Source of the DNA: Dictyobacter alpinus
Lineage (GTDB): Bacteria > Chloroflexota > Ktedonobacteria > Ktedonobacterales > Ktedonobacteraceae
DNA: 64,000 bases
Reading direction: 5' to 3'
Assembly (NCBI RefSeq): GCF_003967575.1
Contig: NZ_BIFT01000002.1
Span: 434,001-498,000 of the forward strand
Part shown: piece by piece, positions 42,612 through 52,246 of the stretch
Numbering within the stretch: the first letter of the stretch is position 1
How the letters are laid out: each line of letters opens with the position of its first letter
Notes under the pieces: model-generated
What the model saw: only the letters and a program-made list of their open reading frames with translations
Database searches by the model: none
What the model was told of the DNA's origin: nothing
Position numbers and translations under genes: made by a program

Positions 42612-45245
42612 TCAGGGCTGGCGATACACATGAACATAGTCAAACTGTGCGGGAATGGTATTGGCAGGTCCCGATGAGAAAGCATAGAGACCAATTTTGA
42701 TAGGATAGGCGGCCGAAGCAGGATTCAGGTCCCATGCGTTCCCTTTCACCCAGTGTACGCCGTCCAGGCTGCTGTAAGGTGTATAGATGGTGCCGGTCCG
42801 ATAGATGCGTAGCCACGTGGTGACCATTGGATTGGCGGCTGTGCTGCCATTTATGGTCGGATTCGGATTTGAGAGGTAATCCCAGCTCTCACCCTCCAAT
42901 GGACACTGCTGGGCCGTATAGGCCTTGATGGCGACGTTGCTGCCTGCCGCCGGTTGTACATCACAGCTCGTCTGATCTAACGGAGCCGGATCCAGGTTTT
43001 CATGACCAGCGATGACCTTGTTCAGCGATTCATGGTGCGTGACCCCGGCTTTGATGTAATGGTCGTCATCGCTATAGACGAGCAGACCCGCCTGCTGGTA
43101 ATTCGTGTCCGGGTCAAAGGTCATCTTTGTCTCCAGCATATAATTACCGGAGGGCGCGTTCTCTACCAGCAGATTGGTTGCGTCGTTGGCGTTGCGATAG
43201 AGATCACCATTGACGGTAATCGAGAGTTGTCCATTCGCCAATGTGTGCCGAGAGGGGTCTTCACGAACCCAGGACCACTGCTGCCCCAGTGTGCTATTGA
43301 ACTCATCAGAGTATGGAGCAAGCAGAGTGCCCGTCTGTGGTACCTGCTGTGGCGGCGCTACATGATGTGTCAGCGGCGCAGTCGCTATATTATCGAAGTC
43401 GGCTGTAGCATTCTCAGTGATAAAGCCAACCCGACCGTCGTTGTGGTGGAATGAAGCCGGGAAGGCGCGCTCCTGTACAGCAACCGGATCACGCTGCGAA
43501 TCAGAGAGCTCAAAGCGGTAACGTGCCTGCCCTGGCTGACTGGTAAGTTCATCAATAGTCAGTTGGTGCCAGTCGGTGGCATCAAAGTTGGCTGGTAACG
43601 GTGTCGACTGCACCTGTTGAATCACATGACCATTCTGGTAGGCAGCGGTTACCAGCGTCTTGTGAACAGGATCAACAAAGGCTGCGATAAAGGTCCCGTG
43701 CGTATTGCTCTGCCCCTTCTGCGTATAAGAGACAAAGGCACCATAGCGTCCATTCGTTCCACCCGTTTGCAGACGCAAATCCAGTTCCGTATGCGCTCCC
43801 TGAGGGACCGTTTTCTGGCTGATGAGCAGGGCCTGGTCATTCGCGCTCTTCTGCTCTACATACCCGCCGGCAGCCGCATCACCGGAAATCACCTGCCAGT
43901 TGCCATTTACGCTCTGCCAACTGATACCCAGATCGCTATTGTTGGCAGCGTTGAAGGTATCACCAACGATTGGCGTAGTCACTGGAGCAACGTTGGTCAA
44001 TGATGGACCCTTACCATCGTTGACCGTTGGCCAGCCGTCAGCTGTCCAGTCAATACGATCCATCAGTAACTGGCGAAATGAGATGCCTGAGCCATTCACC
44101 CAGCCATTGTTCTCATCCACACCATGATAGATGATCCAATCTTGCCCAGATAGGTCGGTGATGATGGCGTTGTGCCCTATCCCCCGCCACTTGTTGCCGT
44201 TCTGCTTGAGTGTTGGATAGCCACCACCTTGCGCGCCGCTGTTGACTCCGGCTGGATCGGTGGAAGGGCGCTGCGTTGGCACCGGCTGTCCGCTCGGCGT
44301 GACCATTGGAAAGCCATTCTGGTCGATAAATGGTCCCAGCGGCGAGGTCGCCCGGCTCACCACGACACTATAGGGACTCTCAGGACCGACACAACAATTA
44401 GCGGTGGAAGAGAAGTTATAGTAATATGCTTTGCCATTGACATCATGGCGGATCACATAGGTGCCTTCATAGCGATCCCAGTGCCCAATCTGGTATGCGG
44501 GACCACTGACCTGCAGACCGTCAGTAGCCAGTTTCTGCACCAGTGTGCCACCATAATAGCTCCCATAATACAGATAGCGTTGTCCATCGTGGTCGGTAAA
44601 GACCGCCGGATCAAAGGTCCAGTAATAACAGTTGGGATCAGTATTGTAGACACAGGCACGCGGTGGTACGATCGGCCCATGCTGGAAGCTGCCGCCCGCT
44701 GAAGGACCCACATCCTGCCAGGGACCAGTCAAACTATCGGCGACCGCCACACCTATCGAACTGGGACTCGCGCCAGTCCCATATTTCGGCAGAGCTTTCG
44801 TAGCCGAGGCCGTGTAGTACATATAATATTTGTGGTTAAAATACTGAATGTCAGGCGCCCACAAGCCCGCGTTGGCATCAACCCAATCGGGTCGGCTGGC
44901 CATGGCATCACCCACAAACTGCCAGTGTACCAGATCCGTCGAACGATGAATCGGGAGGATATGGTATGATCCATCCTGCCAGCGATCCGAGGTGGCAATC
45001 ACATAATAATACCCATCCAGCCCTTTTATAATGGATGGATCAGCCAGGTTCTGAGGAATAATCGGATTATGATAGGAGGTGGGACCAGCCTGCGTGCCCG
45101 TTGGCAGCGAAGCCGTACTCGTGGTCGTGCTGGCCTGGGCATTGCCGGCCAGCGAAAATAGCAACACTACCACGAGAGAAAAAATGCTAGACCCATACGA
45201 ATGTTTCAATAGCGCTGCCCTCGCTATTGGAAAGAGTCGCGACAT
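42612..45245 (-). CDS. secreted GH43 glycoside hydrolase with two C-terminal domains
   Basis: An 877-residue exported enzyme. Residues 1-39 form a signal peptide ending at NAQAS. The five-bladed GH43 propeller holds the three acidic residues in QNLADPSIIK, TFDPAVFTDHDG and RYEGTYVIRHD. Two concanavalin-like domains follow: about 480-690 and, after a spacer, about 700-877 (SDEFNSTLGQQWSWVREDPS), the latter like the GH43 C2 domain. Such enzymes are arabinofuranosidases, xylosidases or arabinanases; the choice is open. ATG 45245 has AAAGGAGCTG before it. A promoter-operator pair like that of the Asp-box hydrolase precedes it. Confidence 0.9.
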   Translation of the reverse strand: MSRLFPIARAALLKHSYGSSIFSLVVVLLFSLAGNAQASTTTSTASLPTGTQAGPTSYHNPIIPQNLADPSIIKGLDGYYYVIATSDRWQDGSYHILPIHRSTDLVHWQFVGDAMASRPDWVDANAGLWAPDIQYFNHKYYMYYTASATKALPKYGTGASPSSIGVAVADSLTGPWQDVGPSAGGSFQHGPIVPPRACVYNTDPNCYYWTFDPAVFTDHDGQRYLYYGSYYGGTLVQKLATDGLQVSGPAYQIGHWDRYEGTYVIRHDVNGKAYYYNFSSTANCCVGPESPYSVVVSRATSPLGPFIDQNGFPMVTPSGQPVPTQRPSTDPAGVNSGAQGGGYPTLKQNGNKWRGIGHNAIITDLSGQDWIIYHGVDENNGWVNGSGISFRQLLMDRIDWTADGWPTVNDGKGPSLTNVAPVTTPIVGDTFNAANNSDLGISWQSVNGNWQVISGDAAAGGYVEQKSANDQALLISQKTVPQGAHTELDLRLQTGGTNGRYGAFVSYTQKGQSNTHGTFIAAFVDPVHKTLVTAAYQNGHVIQQVQSTPLPANFDATDWHQLTIDELTSQPGQARYRFELSDSQRDPVAVQERAFPASFHHNDGRVGFITENATADFDNIATAPLTHHVAPPQQVPQTGTLLAPYSDEFNSTLGQQWSWVREDPSRHTLANGQLSITVNGDLYRNANDATNLLVENAPSGNYMLETKMTFDPDTNYQQAGLLVYSDDDHYIKAGVTHHESLNKVIAGHENLDPAPLDQTSCDVQPAAGSNVAIKAYTAQQCPLEGESWDYLSNPNPTINGSTAANPMVTTWLRIYRTGTIYTPYSSLDGVHWVKGNAWDLNPASAAYPIKIGLYAFSSGPANTIPAQFDYVHVYRQP

Positions 45246-45298
45246 GTGCAGCTCCTTTGCTTGTGAATAGACGGTCATTCCACCTATTCTTTTTACTT

Positions 45299-45347
45299 TT
45301 TACAACGATGTAAAGCAAATGTACCATGTGAAATTCGCCTTTGTCAA
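45299..45347 (-). promoter_or_regulatory. GH43 promoter with palindromic operator
   Basis: Minus strand: TTGACA (45347-45342), 18 bp, TACATT (45323-45318), then after four bases the imperfect palindrome TTTACATCGTTGTAAA (45314-45299). Spacing and the TACAACGnTGTA core equal those at 1483-1530. Confidence 0.7.
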
Positions 45348-45440
45348 TGCACTACCATAGCAGACAGGCTCTTCAAGATGGAAAAGCTCGTGAATCCTTG
45401 TCTAACGGTATCTTTTCATCGCCTGTATGCTCTGGCGGAT

Positions 45441-46097
45441 CTAAGCGCTTGTTTTGCGCAGGTGGTGGGCAACCAGCCAGAGCCAGAGCAGACTCAGGCC
45501 GATGAAGATGCGTTCAAAGAGGCCAAAGTAACCAGAGCTATGCTGACCCATTTCTATGCCAATAGCGGTAAACATGGTGACAAAGGCAATAAGCATCAAC
45601 CAGGCAATAATAGACAATCCTCGGCCTGATAGCGTCGCGCGCCAGTCCCGTTCAAACAGACGTGGTAGCCTGAAGGTGGCGACCAGCATACCAGTAAAGG
45701 CGATCACCGCGAGCAACAGGTGCAGTCCTCCATGTAGCGTGTGGTGAGTAGTACCCTCTAAATCAGTTGGGAAACAGGCCAGCAACAGGGAACCGATTCC
45801 CCAGAGCGTCAGACTCAGTAATCCTGGATGCCTGCGCATAGATGTGGAAGCGGCCAGCGGCCAGAGAACAGGAAGCAGGGCCAGCGAGAGCAGGCCGCGT
45901 ACGACGAAAGCGATGGTCATCAGGAAACTAAAAGGCCCTACGGCAAAGTCACTTTCGGCATGAAAGAGCGGGGTATAGTCGGGTCGTAAGACATGGAGCG
46001 TGACTACCAAAACAAGGTAGAGCAAGATGCCTCCCTGTGTGACCAGAGGAAGCCAGTGTGGTTTAAAGCGCTGTGTTTGTTGTGATGCCAGTTTCAT
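45441..46097 (-). CDS. DUF998 family membrane protein
   Basis: A 218-residue protein with six membrane helices. The family landmarks are ESDFAVGPFSFLMTIAFVVRG after helix 1 and FPTDLEGTTHHTLHGGLHLL, with conserved Asp and His residues facing the membrane surface. Function unknown. It has the helix 1 that is missing from the copy at 1776-2363. The start lies 64 bp after the small gene at 46161-46391. Confidence 0.82.
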   Translation of the reverse strand: MKLASQQTQRFKPHWLPLVTQGGILLYLVLVVTLHVLRPDYTPLFHAESDFAVGPFSFLMTIAFVVRGLLSLALLPVLWPLAASTSMRRHPGLLSLTLWGIGSLLLACFPTDLEGTTHHTLHGGLHLLLAVIAFTGMLVATFRLPRLFERDWRATLSGRGLSIIAWLMLIAFVTMFTAIGIEMGQHSSGYFGLFERIFIGLSLLWLWLVAHHLRKTSA

Positions 46098-46160
46098 GAT
46101 GCAATTCTCCCGATAGATGCAAAAATTAGATTTTGACGGCTTATTGATGGATAGGAAGAT

Positions 46161-46391
46161 TTAGGATTGGGCTTTAGCATGGGACTCATCCACGCGGGTA
46201 AGTTCCAGCAATGGTATGCGCAGGTCACGTATCTTCATGAGGATGCTATGTAGCGATGCCTGATCAACGAGCTCGCTGCGCAGCACACATTCCCCTTCAG
46301 GTGTATTGGTAACGGCCAGACCTTCAAACCAGTTCATCCATTCCTCAGAGAGGTGACCACGCAGGCGAATACTATAGCGGCCCTCGGACAT
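46161..46391 (-). CDS. small conserved hypothetical protein, 76 aa
   Basis: It reads YSIRLRGHLSEEWMNWFEGL, then NTPEGECVLRSELVDQASLH and ILMKIRDLRIPLLELTRV. The pattern matches small two-strand proteins I have seen in related genomes near regulators; no function is established. AAGGAAACGAC precedes the ATG. It lies between the LuxR gene and the DUF998 gene on one strand. Confidence 0.7.
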   Translation of the reverse strand: MSEGRYSIRLRGHLSEEWMNWFEGLAVTNTPEGECVLRSELVDQASLHSILMKIRDLRIPLLELTRVDESHAKAQS

Positions 46392-46461
46392 GTCGTTTCC
46401 TTTCTTGCATTGGCAGCAAACGCTTTACATGTCGTAGTGTAGCAGTGATATAGACGAAGAT

Positions 46462-46493
46462 GATGCTACCCAGGTACTATTCGAGGTAGCATC
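46462..46493 (-). terminator. hairpin after the LuxR gene
   Basis: GATGCTACC (46462-46470) pairs with GGTAGCATC (46485-46493). It lies 18 bp past the LuxR stop, but no clear U-tract follows on that strand. Confidence 0.55.
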
Positions 46494-46510
46494 CTTTATG
46501 GAAGAAGGGA

Positions 46511-48232
46511 TTAGAGGAGTCCTATTTTGCGGGCCTGAACGAGAGCCTGGGTGCGGTTGCTCCCCCCAAGCTTGGAGAGAAGATTGCTGATATGACGCTT
46601 CACGGTATTGACAGTAATTATCAACGTGTCGGCGATCTGCTGATTCGAGGCGCCGCTGGCAATCAAGCGCAGGATCTCCATTTCGCGCTCACTTAATGGC
46701 TCAACGAGTGCCTGCGCTCCCAGGGAGGTATAGCGCTGGGGAGGTGGCGCGGGTGTGGCGGGTATTCCCTGATGCCAGGCACGCTGTACCGCACGAATGA
46801 CGGGAGAGGTCATCAGGCGTTCTGCCAGATGGATAAAGAGGCCATGCAGCAGCATACCGGCATCCAGAAAAACGCGCAGATAGCCTTCTCGCTCGGCCAG
46901 CGGTAGCAGATCTTCAAAGCATATCAGCGCCTCCTGCTCATTTTCCAGCAAATGATAGGCCAGACTCTGTAATAATTGCATTCGTAACACACGGTCAGCG
47001 CGTCCACCAGCTTTGGCATCGGGCAACAGGCGATCGATAATCAGTAATGCTTCTTGTGGTCGACCAACCTGCAAGGCATAACGTGCCTGCACCACATCTT
47101 CTAGTTCGCTGGTCAGCGGGGGCAACGGCTCCTGCCGCTCACAACGAGCCGCATACCACGCGCTGGCTCGTCGGTGCAGCAGAGACTGGTGTTCACCGCC
47201 TGCTTGCTGTAAACGGATACGCAATACTCCTGAGAACAAGTGGTGATAGCGGAACCAGCGCCTCTCTTCATCTAAAGGACTCAGGAAAAGATTGGCCTGC
47301 TCAAGTTGGCGTAAGCGCTCCTGACTGTCCTCCTGTTGGAGGAGTGCATCACACAAAGGAGCAGAAAATCGTTCCAAGATCGAGGTTGAGAATAAAAATT
47401 TACGCACCTCTGCCGATTGACCCTGCAATACTTCATCGGTCAGATAGTCCAGAATATAACGATGGCTGTCTTGCAGTCCTTGCAGGACACGATCGATATC
47501 AGCCTGCTCCTGCACTAAGAGCGCCGCCAGTTGCAGACCTGTGATCCAACCCTCTGTCTGCTCTAGCAAAATTTGATCCTGTTCAGGTGATAGCGATAAG
47601 TGCATGGCTTCACGCAAAAAGGTACGTCCTTCTTGCAGGGTAAAACATAGATCAGCATCGCGCAATTCGAGCAGGTGTCCTCGCCCACGCAGGCGTGCCA
47701 GAGGCAATGGTGGATCAGCCCGGGTAGAGATGATAATGTGCAAAGACTGCAGATGTTCCAACAAAAAGCTTACCGCCTGATGCAATGTGGGCTCGGTGAT
47801 AACGTGATAGTCCTCAAACACCAGTATTGAGGTCGTGCCACTTTCAGCCAGGTGGTCATTCAAAGTATTGATCAGGACAGTCAGAAAATATTGATTGGAG
47901 CGCGCCTGGAGCAGAGGCAGGCACACAGCACTCAGGCCCGGTACAAACGTTTCCAGGCCAGCCAGCACATAGCGCCAGAAACAGGCTGGATCATTATCGT
48001 CCGCATCCAGTGCCAGCCATGCGTAGCACGTCGCTGGCACTGATTTCAGCCACTCAACCAGGATCGTCGTCTTACCAGCTCCAGCGGGAGCTGAAACCAG
48101 CGTCAGTCGACGTTCTCTGCTAACCTCAAGTTGCGCCAGTAACCGTTGACGCGTCACCAGACGACTGGTAAGCAATGGTATGCGCACCTTCGTACGTAAC
48201 AGAGGTAGCTGCTCCTCACCTCTCTCACTCAT
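46511..48232 (-). CDS. MalT-like LuxR regulator (LAL type), internally shortened
   Basis: The protein has 573 residues. Walker A SAPAGAGKTTILVEWLKSV is near residue 50, Walker B-like SILVFEDYHVI follows, and the NTPase part continues to about 350 (ILLEQTEGWITGLQLAALLV, FRYHHLFSGVLR). The C-terminal LuxR helix-turn-helix is EPLSEREMEILRLIASGASN through ITVNTVKRHISNLLSKLGG. Typical members have about 850-900 residues because of a long TPR region. Here about 300 residues are missing between RRASAWYAARCE and VVQARYALQVGRPQ. Sensor function may be altered. The start at 48232 is probable but has a distant ribosome site. Confidence 0.85.
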   Translation of the reverse strand: MSERGEEQLPLLRTKVRIPLLTSRLVTRQRLLAQLEVSRERRLTLVSAPAGAGKTTILVEWLKSVPATCYAWLALDADDNDPACFWRYVLAGLETFVPGLSAVCLPLLQARSNQYFLTVLINTLNDHLAESGTTSILVFEDYHVITEPTLHQAVSFLLEHLQSLHIIISTRADPPLPLARLRGRGHLLELRDADLCFTLQEGRTFLREAMHLSLSPEQDQILLEQTEGWITGLQLAALLVQEQADIDRVLQGLQDSHRYILDYLTDEVLQGQSAEVRKFLFSTSILERFSAPLCDALLQQEDSQERLRQLEQANLFLSPLDEERRWFRYHHLFSGVLRIRLQQAGGEHQSLLHRRASAWYAARCERQEPLPPLTSELEDVVQARYALQVGRPQEALLIIDRLLPDAKAGGRADRVLRMQLLQSLAYHLLENEQEALICFEDLLPLAEREGYLRVFLDAGMLLHGLFIHLAERLMTSPVIRAVQRAWHQGIPATPAPPPQRYTSLGAQALVEPLSEREMEILRLIASGASNQQIADTLIITVNTVKRHISNLLSKLGGSNRTQALVQARKIGLL

Positions 48233-48357
48233 AGTTATGCTTGAACCTCTCATGATGATTATGATCAATCATACCATGATGTCCCCGCCTGCGAACATGT
48301 TTACAACACCGTAGTGCTGGTTATCTTCAACGGCCAGGATATACGTTTATGATACTT

Positions 48358-49026
48358 TCAAATTACTCCCCTTTTTGCTGTTCGCTGAACTCGTTGCAGA
48401 ATGAGCCACTCTGCCACAAGAAGATTGAGCACCAGTGCCAGCCAGATGCCAGTGCCGAGCGTTGTATCGAGGATCTGACTGATATTCAGGGGACGAGAAA
48501 GGTGACCGCGAAGAAGCTGCACCAGGATGCTCAATGGAACGATAATACGAGCGACAACCGCGACCAACGTAAACGCATAGTTACGTACCATCCAGGTAAA
48601 ATGTTCTGCTATACGTCGCCTGCGAATGGCACGATAGGCCATAGTCGCGCTTATAAGCCAGAGCACAGCTAACGTGAGAAAAGCTATCTGGCTTGTAAAA
48701 TCACGTGTATAGAGCCCAACAATAAAGCCAGCTATACCGCTGATCAACACACAACTCAGGTAAACACGCCCAATGTTTTGATGCACGAAAAGAAATCTTC
48801 GCCGCACTCCCGGGATGAACTGCAGGGGACCAATGACCAGCGCAATGAATGCAAGGAATATGTGCGTTGTCAGCAGAGCATAATGGAGGGAGAAAGAACT
48901 CTCTAATCTGATCCTGCTTTGAGCTGGATTGAGTTGGACATAAGGAGAGATCATTACCATCCCGATGCCAAGAATGACCAGTAGGCCCAGACTCCAACCT
49001 ACGTATTGCCGTACCTTCACCATCAT
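48358..49026 (-). CDS. DUF2306 family membrane protein
   Basis: The 222-residue protein has about seven membrane helices. LLTTHIFLAFIALVIGPLQF, then RRRFLFVHQNIGRVYLSCVL, HFTWMVRNYAFTLVAVVARI hold the conserved His residues of this family, which resembles heme-binding membrane proteins. Function is unknown. ATG 49026 is chosen because GAGGAG lies six bases before it. Confidence 0.8.
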   Translation of the reverse strand: MMVKVRQYVGWSLGLLVILGIGMVMISPYVQLNPAQSRIRLESSFSLHYALLTTHIFLAFIALVIGPLQFIPGVRRRFLFVHQNIGRVYLSCVLISGIAGFIVGLYTRDFTSQIAFLTLAVLWLISATMAYRAIRRRRIAEHFTWMVRNYAFTLVAVVARIIVPLSILVQLLRGHLSRPLNISQILDTTLGTGIWLALVLNLLVAEWLILQRVQRTAKRGVI

Positions 49027-49158
49027 ATGACGCTCCTCAGAAAATGAATGTGCTCCAGCCTCTGGGGCAGCGATCCTACCGCCAGCGCAATGGCACGATA
49101 GGAACAGTATAGCGTGCACAGATGACAATCCGATGACACGATCAGATGCATGACGCAG

Positions 49159-49188
49159 GAAGGAAAGAACGCGATTGTTCTTTCCTTC
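49159..49188. terminator. hairpin terminator of the GH74 gene
   Basis: A 12-bp perfect stem, GAAGGAAAGAAC / GTTCTTTCCTTC, with a six-base loop lies about 40 bp past the GH74 stop on the minus strand. Confidence 0.7.
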
Positions 49189-49226
49189 TATCCAGATTTT
49201 CCGTAGACGACTCGTGATAAACGAGG

Positions 49227-52106
49227 TTATTGACCGCGAACTTTGACCGAATTGTACGTGATAGACAGGCTAACTTTGCTCAACTTCGCGGTATTGAGCT
49301 TGCTTGTGTTGTGGGCCGTTACAGCCAGACCGATATAAGCAGACTGGCTCATGGTGAGGGTGGTTGAACCGACCTTCTTCCAGCCCGTGCCATTGTTGGA
49401 AACATATGCGGTAAATGTATTTTTAGCGCGTGTGAGCTTGACCCAATAAGGGGCGCTTCCTTTTGAACCTGCCGTTGATACCGCAGTGCTTCCAGGAGTG
49501 GAACGGCGCTCAAAGACGGTGCCCTTTCCTGGTGTCACAAGCACGTCAGCAAAACATGCGTTCTCGTTCAGGCTCTCACGAATCATGACACCCGCTTTGG
49601 CCCATGGATCGGTATTCTGCAGACCATCAACGCGAGCAATAATAGTGCCGTCACCAGAGAATGGTTGATAGACATACTGAAAACTATCAGCCGTTCCTCC
49701 AATATCAGCTCCAGAACCACTCACCGAGAAGATACCTTTATGATAGGATGCAGAACCAGCCTTGCCCGTCACGCCAATGTCCTGGTGCTGCCAGGGCAAA
49801 GGTAATGGAGTAGGAGTAGGGGTGGGTGTCGCAGATGGATCGATGTTCTGGTCATCGCCGTAGGCAAAGCCGTTGCCACTAAAGCCCACATAGACACGAC
49901 CGGCTCTATTCATATCCCCTGTGGTGACATTGACTTGATCATAGATGCCCAGAGGGGCTGCTGAAAGCAGGCTCCAGGTCGCGCCCTGGTCAGCGGAACG
50001 ATAGATGCCAAAGGCGCTATCACCATTGGCCTTGCCATAAAGGTAGATGGCGGGATAACTGGAGCCTGGCAGGGCCTTCCCAAAGCCGAAGGAGCGGGCC
50101 TCCTGCACATTGGGAACCTTAGTCCATGGCGTCTGGCCGGCATTGGTGGTATACCATAGGCCATCTTTGGCACCGCTCGACCAGACATGTCCAGCCTCAC
50201 CCGGGGCGGCATGAATCTGTCCAAAGACGTGGCAATCTCCATTCTGTTCACATGCCGGCGAGTTTGATGCCTCGACAAAGGTCTTCCCACCATCCGTTGA
50301 AGTATAGAAGCTGCCAGCTTGCGAGTTACTGGGAGAGAAAGTGATGGCATAGAAAGCATTGTTGACCTTGTCAGAGGTGAGAGCACGCTTGGAGCCCCAC
50401 CAGAAGAGCCAGTGTGAATCCTTCGGATCGACAATGCCTGTACTCTGATGCCAGCTCTGTCCACCATCGGTTGAGTAGTAGGGCGAGTTCCCCTGACCAA
50501 AGTTGCCAGTACTGGGCAACCAGACCAGGTTATTGGTATCGGTCGCTGAGATGGCAATATTACCGCCGACATTGTTATCGGGTGTGCTCCCAAAGAGCTT
50601 CCAGGTTTTGCCGCCATCCGTCGAAGTAGCACCTCGCCCCGTCAGCGAAGGATAGTAGTTGTTTTTTACCTGAATGGTGACGATGGTACCTGGATGTCCA
50701 CCGCTATAATCCAGGCTCGTTCCGCCCCAGAAGGTATTATCTACCAGTGTTTGCGCGGGATAGCTATCAACATCGGCATGGTAGAAGCCCTGCCGATCAA
50801 AAATATTTGAGATCGGCGCGTCACCAGGGGCTGCAATCAAGTCGTTGGCGACAACCTCTTCAATGCCTTTGGAGTAGAAATTCCAGTGAATCGTTGAACC
50901 GGTATTATCGGTGGAATACCATACACCGGTCCCTTGTGGAAACCAGAGCTTGTCTGCGACAAACGGATCAAAGGTGATCAAAGCGCTGGAGAGATAGTCG
51001 CTTTCATTGGTAGAGGCAATCCAGGGGATAGTTGATGAGGAGACGCTGTTTTCCAGGGTATCCCAACTGCTACCGCCATTGGTGGTACGCCACAGATTAC
51101 CGCCAGTGAATCCACCTGAGCCGACAATGACGCGCTGCGAATTGTGGGGATCGGCGGCAACTTCATAGTCGTTCGCTCCGGTAGAGGGGGAGATAACGGT
51201 TGCGACGTTGGTGGCTGGTACATACTTCTCAACGGCACCCGCCCCTGATGTCGCATTGATACCAACATAAAGCGTTCCATCTGAGGCCATACTTGCACTA
51301 AAGGGAAACTGTGTCGAGCTTACAGGAACAACGTTGCTCCAGGTCGCACCGGCATCGTTGGACAGATAGACACCCAGACCGGCAACACCGACATAGATGC
51401 GATTGGTTTTGCCATTGGTTGTTCCGCTATTGGGGTCAAACAGAACGAATTTGTCACCGGCAGGGGTGCCACTATTGGTACCAACAGGCACACTGCTTGT
51501 CGAGACCTGGCTCCAGGTCTGAGCGCCGTCCGTACTTACCCAGAGGCCCTCTGTCCGTGAGCCAAAGTAAACCACATTATCGTTATGAGGATCAACGGCC
51601 AGACGTTCGCCTCCCTGCCGATAATCGGCGTTCCCCCCCATCGTCCAACGTTGTCCGCTATCTGTAAAGGACTGACCCTGGTTGGTGCTCTTGAGAATAC
51701 GCCCATTCTGACTATTGAGATCATTCCCAACAGCCAGATAGAGCGTCTGGGCATTGGATGCACTGACGGCGAGACTTTCCACGCTATAGTCATTGGGGGT
51801 AGGATTGGGAACGGCACTTGCCGTGATCAACTGCTGCCAGGTGTCATTGGGGCCAAGCTTGTATGCTCCACCAACATCAGTACGAATGTAGATCAGACCC
51901 GCAACGGTCGGGTGGAGAGCCATGCCGGTGATATAGCCACCGCCACCAACCTTGAGCTGCTTCCAGGTATAATCTGGCGTACTAGCAGAATTACTGGCAT
52001 TGGCAGTATAAAATTTTGCTGAAACAAAGAGCATCATGGTAAGCAATCCAACGCTTACCAGTGCAACCATGGCGCGAACGCGTCTTTGCCTGAAGCCATA
52101 GAACAT
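49227..52106 (-). CDS. secreted GH74 endo-xyloglucanase-like enzyme
   Basis: A 959-residue exported protein. The signal peptide ends near TANAS. The twin seven-bladed GH74 propeller opens GGGGYITGMALHPTVAGLIY followed by RTDVGGAY, which contains the catalytic Asp of characterised members; TSTDGGKTW and further Asp-box repeats continue through about residue 750. A PTPTPTP linker leads to a C-terminal sandwich of about 180 residues (DUF1349-like). GH74 enzymes cleave xyloglucan. AAAAGGAGGT precedes the ATG. The ABC sugar importer lies directly upstream on the same strand. Confidence 0.9.
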   Translation of the reverse strand: MFYGFRQRRVRAMVALVSVGLLTMMLFVSAKFYTANASNSASTPDYTWKQLKVGGGGYITGMALHPTVAGLIYIRTDVGGAYKLGPNDTWQQLITASAVPNPTPNDYSVESLAVSASNAQTLYLAVGNDLNSQNGRILKSTNQGQSFTDSGQRWTMGGNADYRQGGERLAVDPHNDNVVYFGSRTEGLWVSTDGAQTWSQVSTSSVPVGTNSGTPAGDKFVLFDPNSGTTNGKTNRIYVGVAGLGVYLSNDAGATWSNVVPVSSTQFPFSASMASDGTLYVGINATSGAGAVEKYVPATNVATVISPSTGANDYEVAADPHNSQRVIVGSGGFTGGNLWRTTNGGSSWDTLENSVSSSTIPWIASTNESDYLSSALITFDPFVADKLWFPQGTGVWYSTDNTGSTIHWNFYSKGIEEVVANDLIAAPGDAPISNIFDRQGFYHADVDSYPAQTLVDNTFWGGTSLDYSGGHPGTIVTIQVKNNYYPSLTGRGATSTDGGKTWKLFGSTPDNNVGGNIAISATDTNNLVWLPSTGNFGQGNSPYYSTDGGQSWHQSTGIVDPKDSHWLFWWGSKRALTSDKVNNAFYAITFSPSNSQAGSFYTSTDGGKTFVEASNSPACEQNGDCHVFGQIHAAPGEAGHVWSSGAKDGLWYTTNAGQTPWTKVPNVQEARSFGFGKALPGSSYPAIYLYGKANGDSAFGIYRSADQGATWSLLSAAPLGIYDQVNVTTGDMNRAGRVYVGFSGNGFAYGDDQNIDPSATPTPTPTPLPLPWQHQDIGVTGKAGSASYHKGIFSVSGSGADIGGTADSFQYVYQPFSGDGTIIARVDGLQNTDPWAKAGVMIRESLNENACFADVLVTPGKGTVFERRSTPGSTAVSTAGSKGSAPYWVKLTRAKNTFTAYVSNNGTGWKKVGSTTLTMSQSAYIGLAVTAHNTSKLNTAKLSKVSLSITYNSVKVRGQ

Positions 52107-52246
52107 GGATACCTCCTTTTCATCATGAAAAAGTTTGCTATTTTATGAGAATATCTGCATTCTTTTCGCGTGAGCTTCAATGTGGGAAGCGATCACCTCC
52201 CTCTCACAGTCTTTACAGGTCATCCTCTCCTGCGTATGACCGTTTC

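Noticed and set aside
49910..50632. 240-codon minus-strand frame inside the GH74 gene
   Set aside because: It is out of frame with clear GH74 coding and has a composition typical of a shadow frame.
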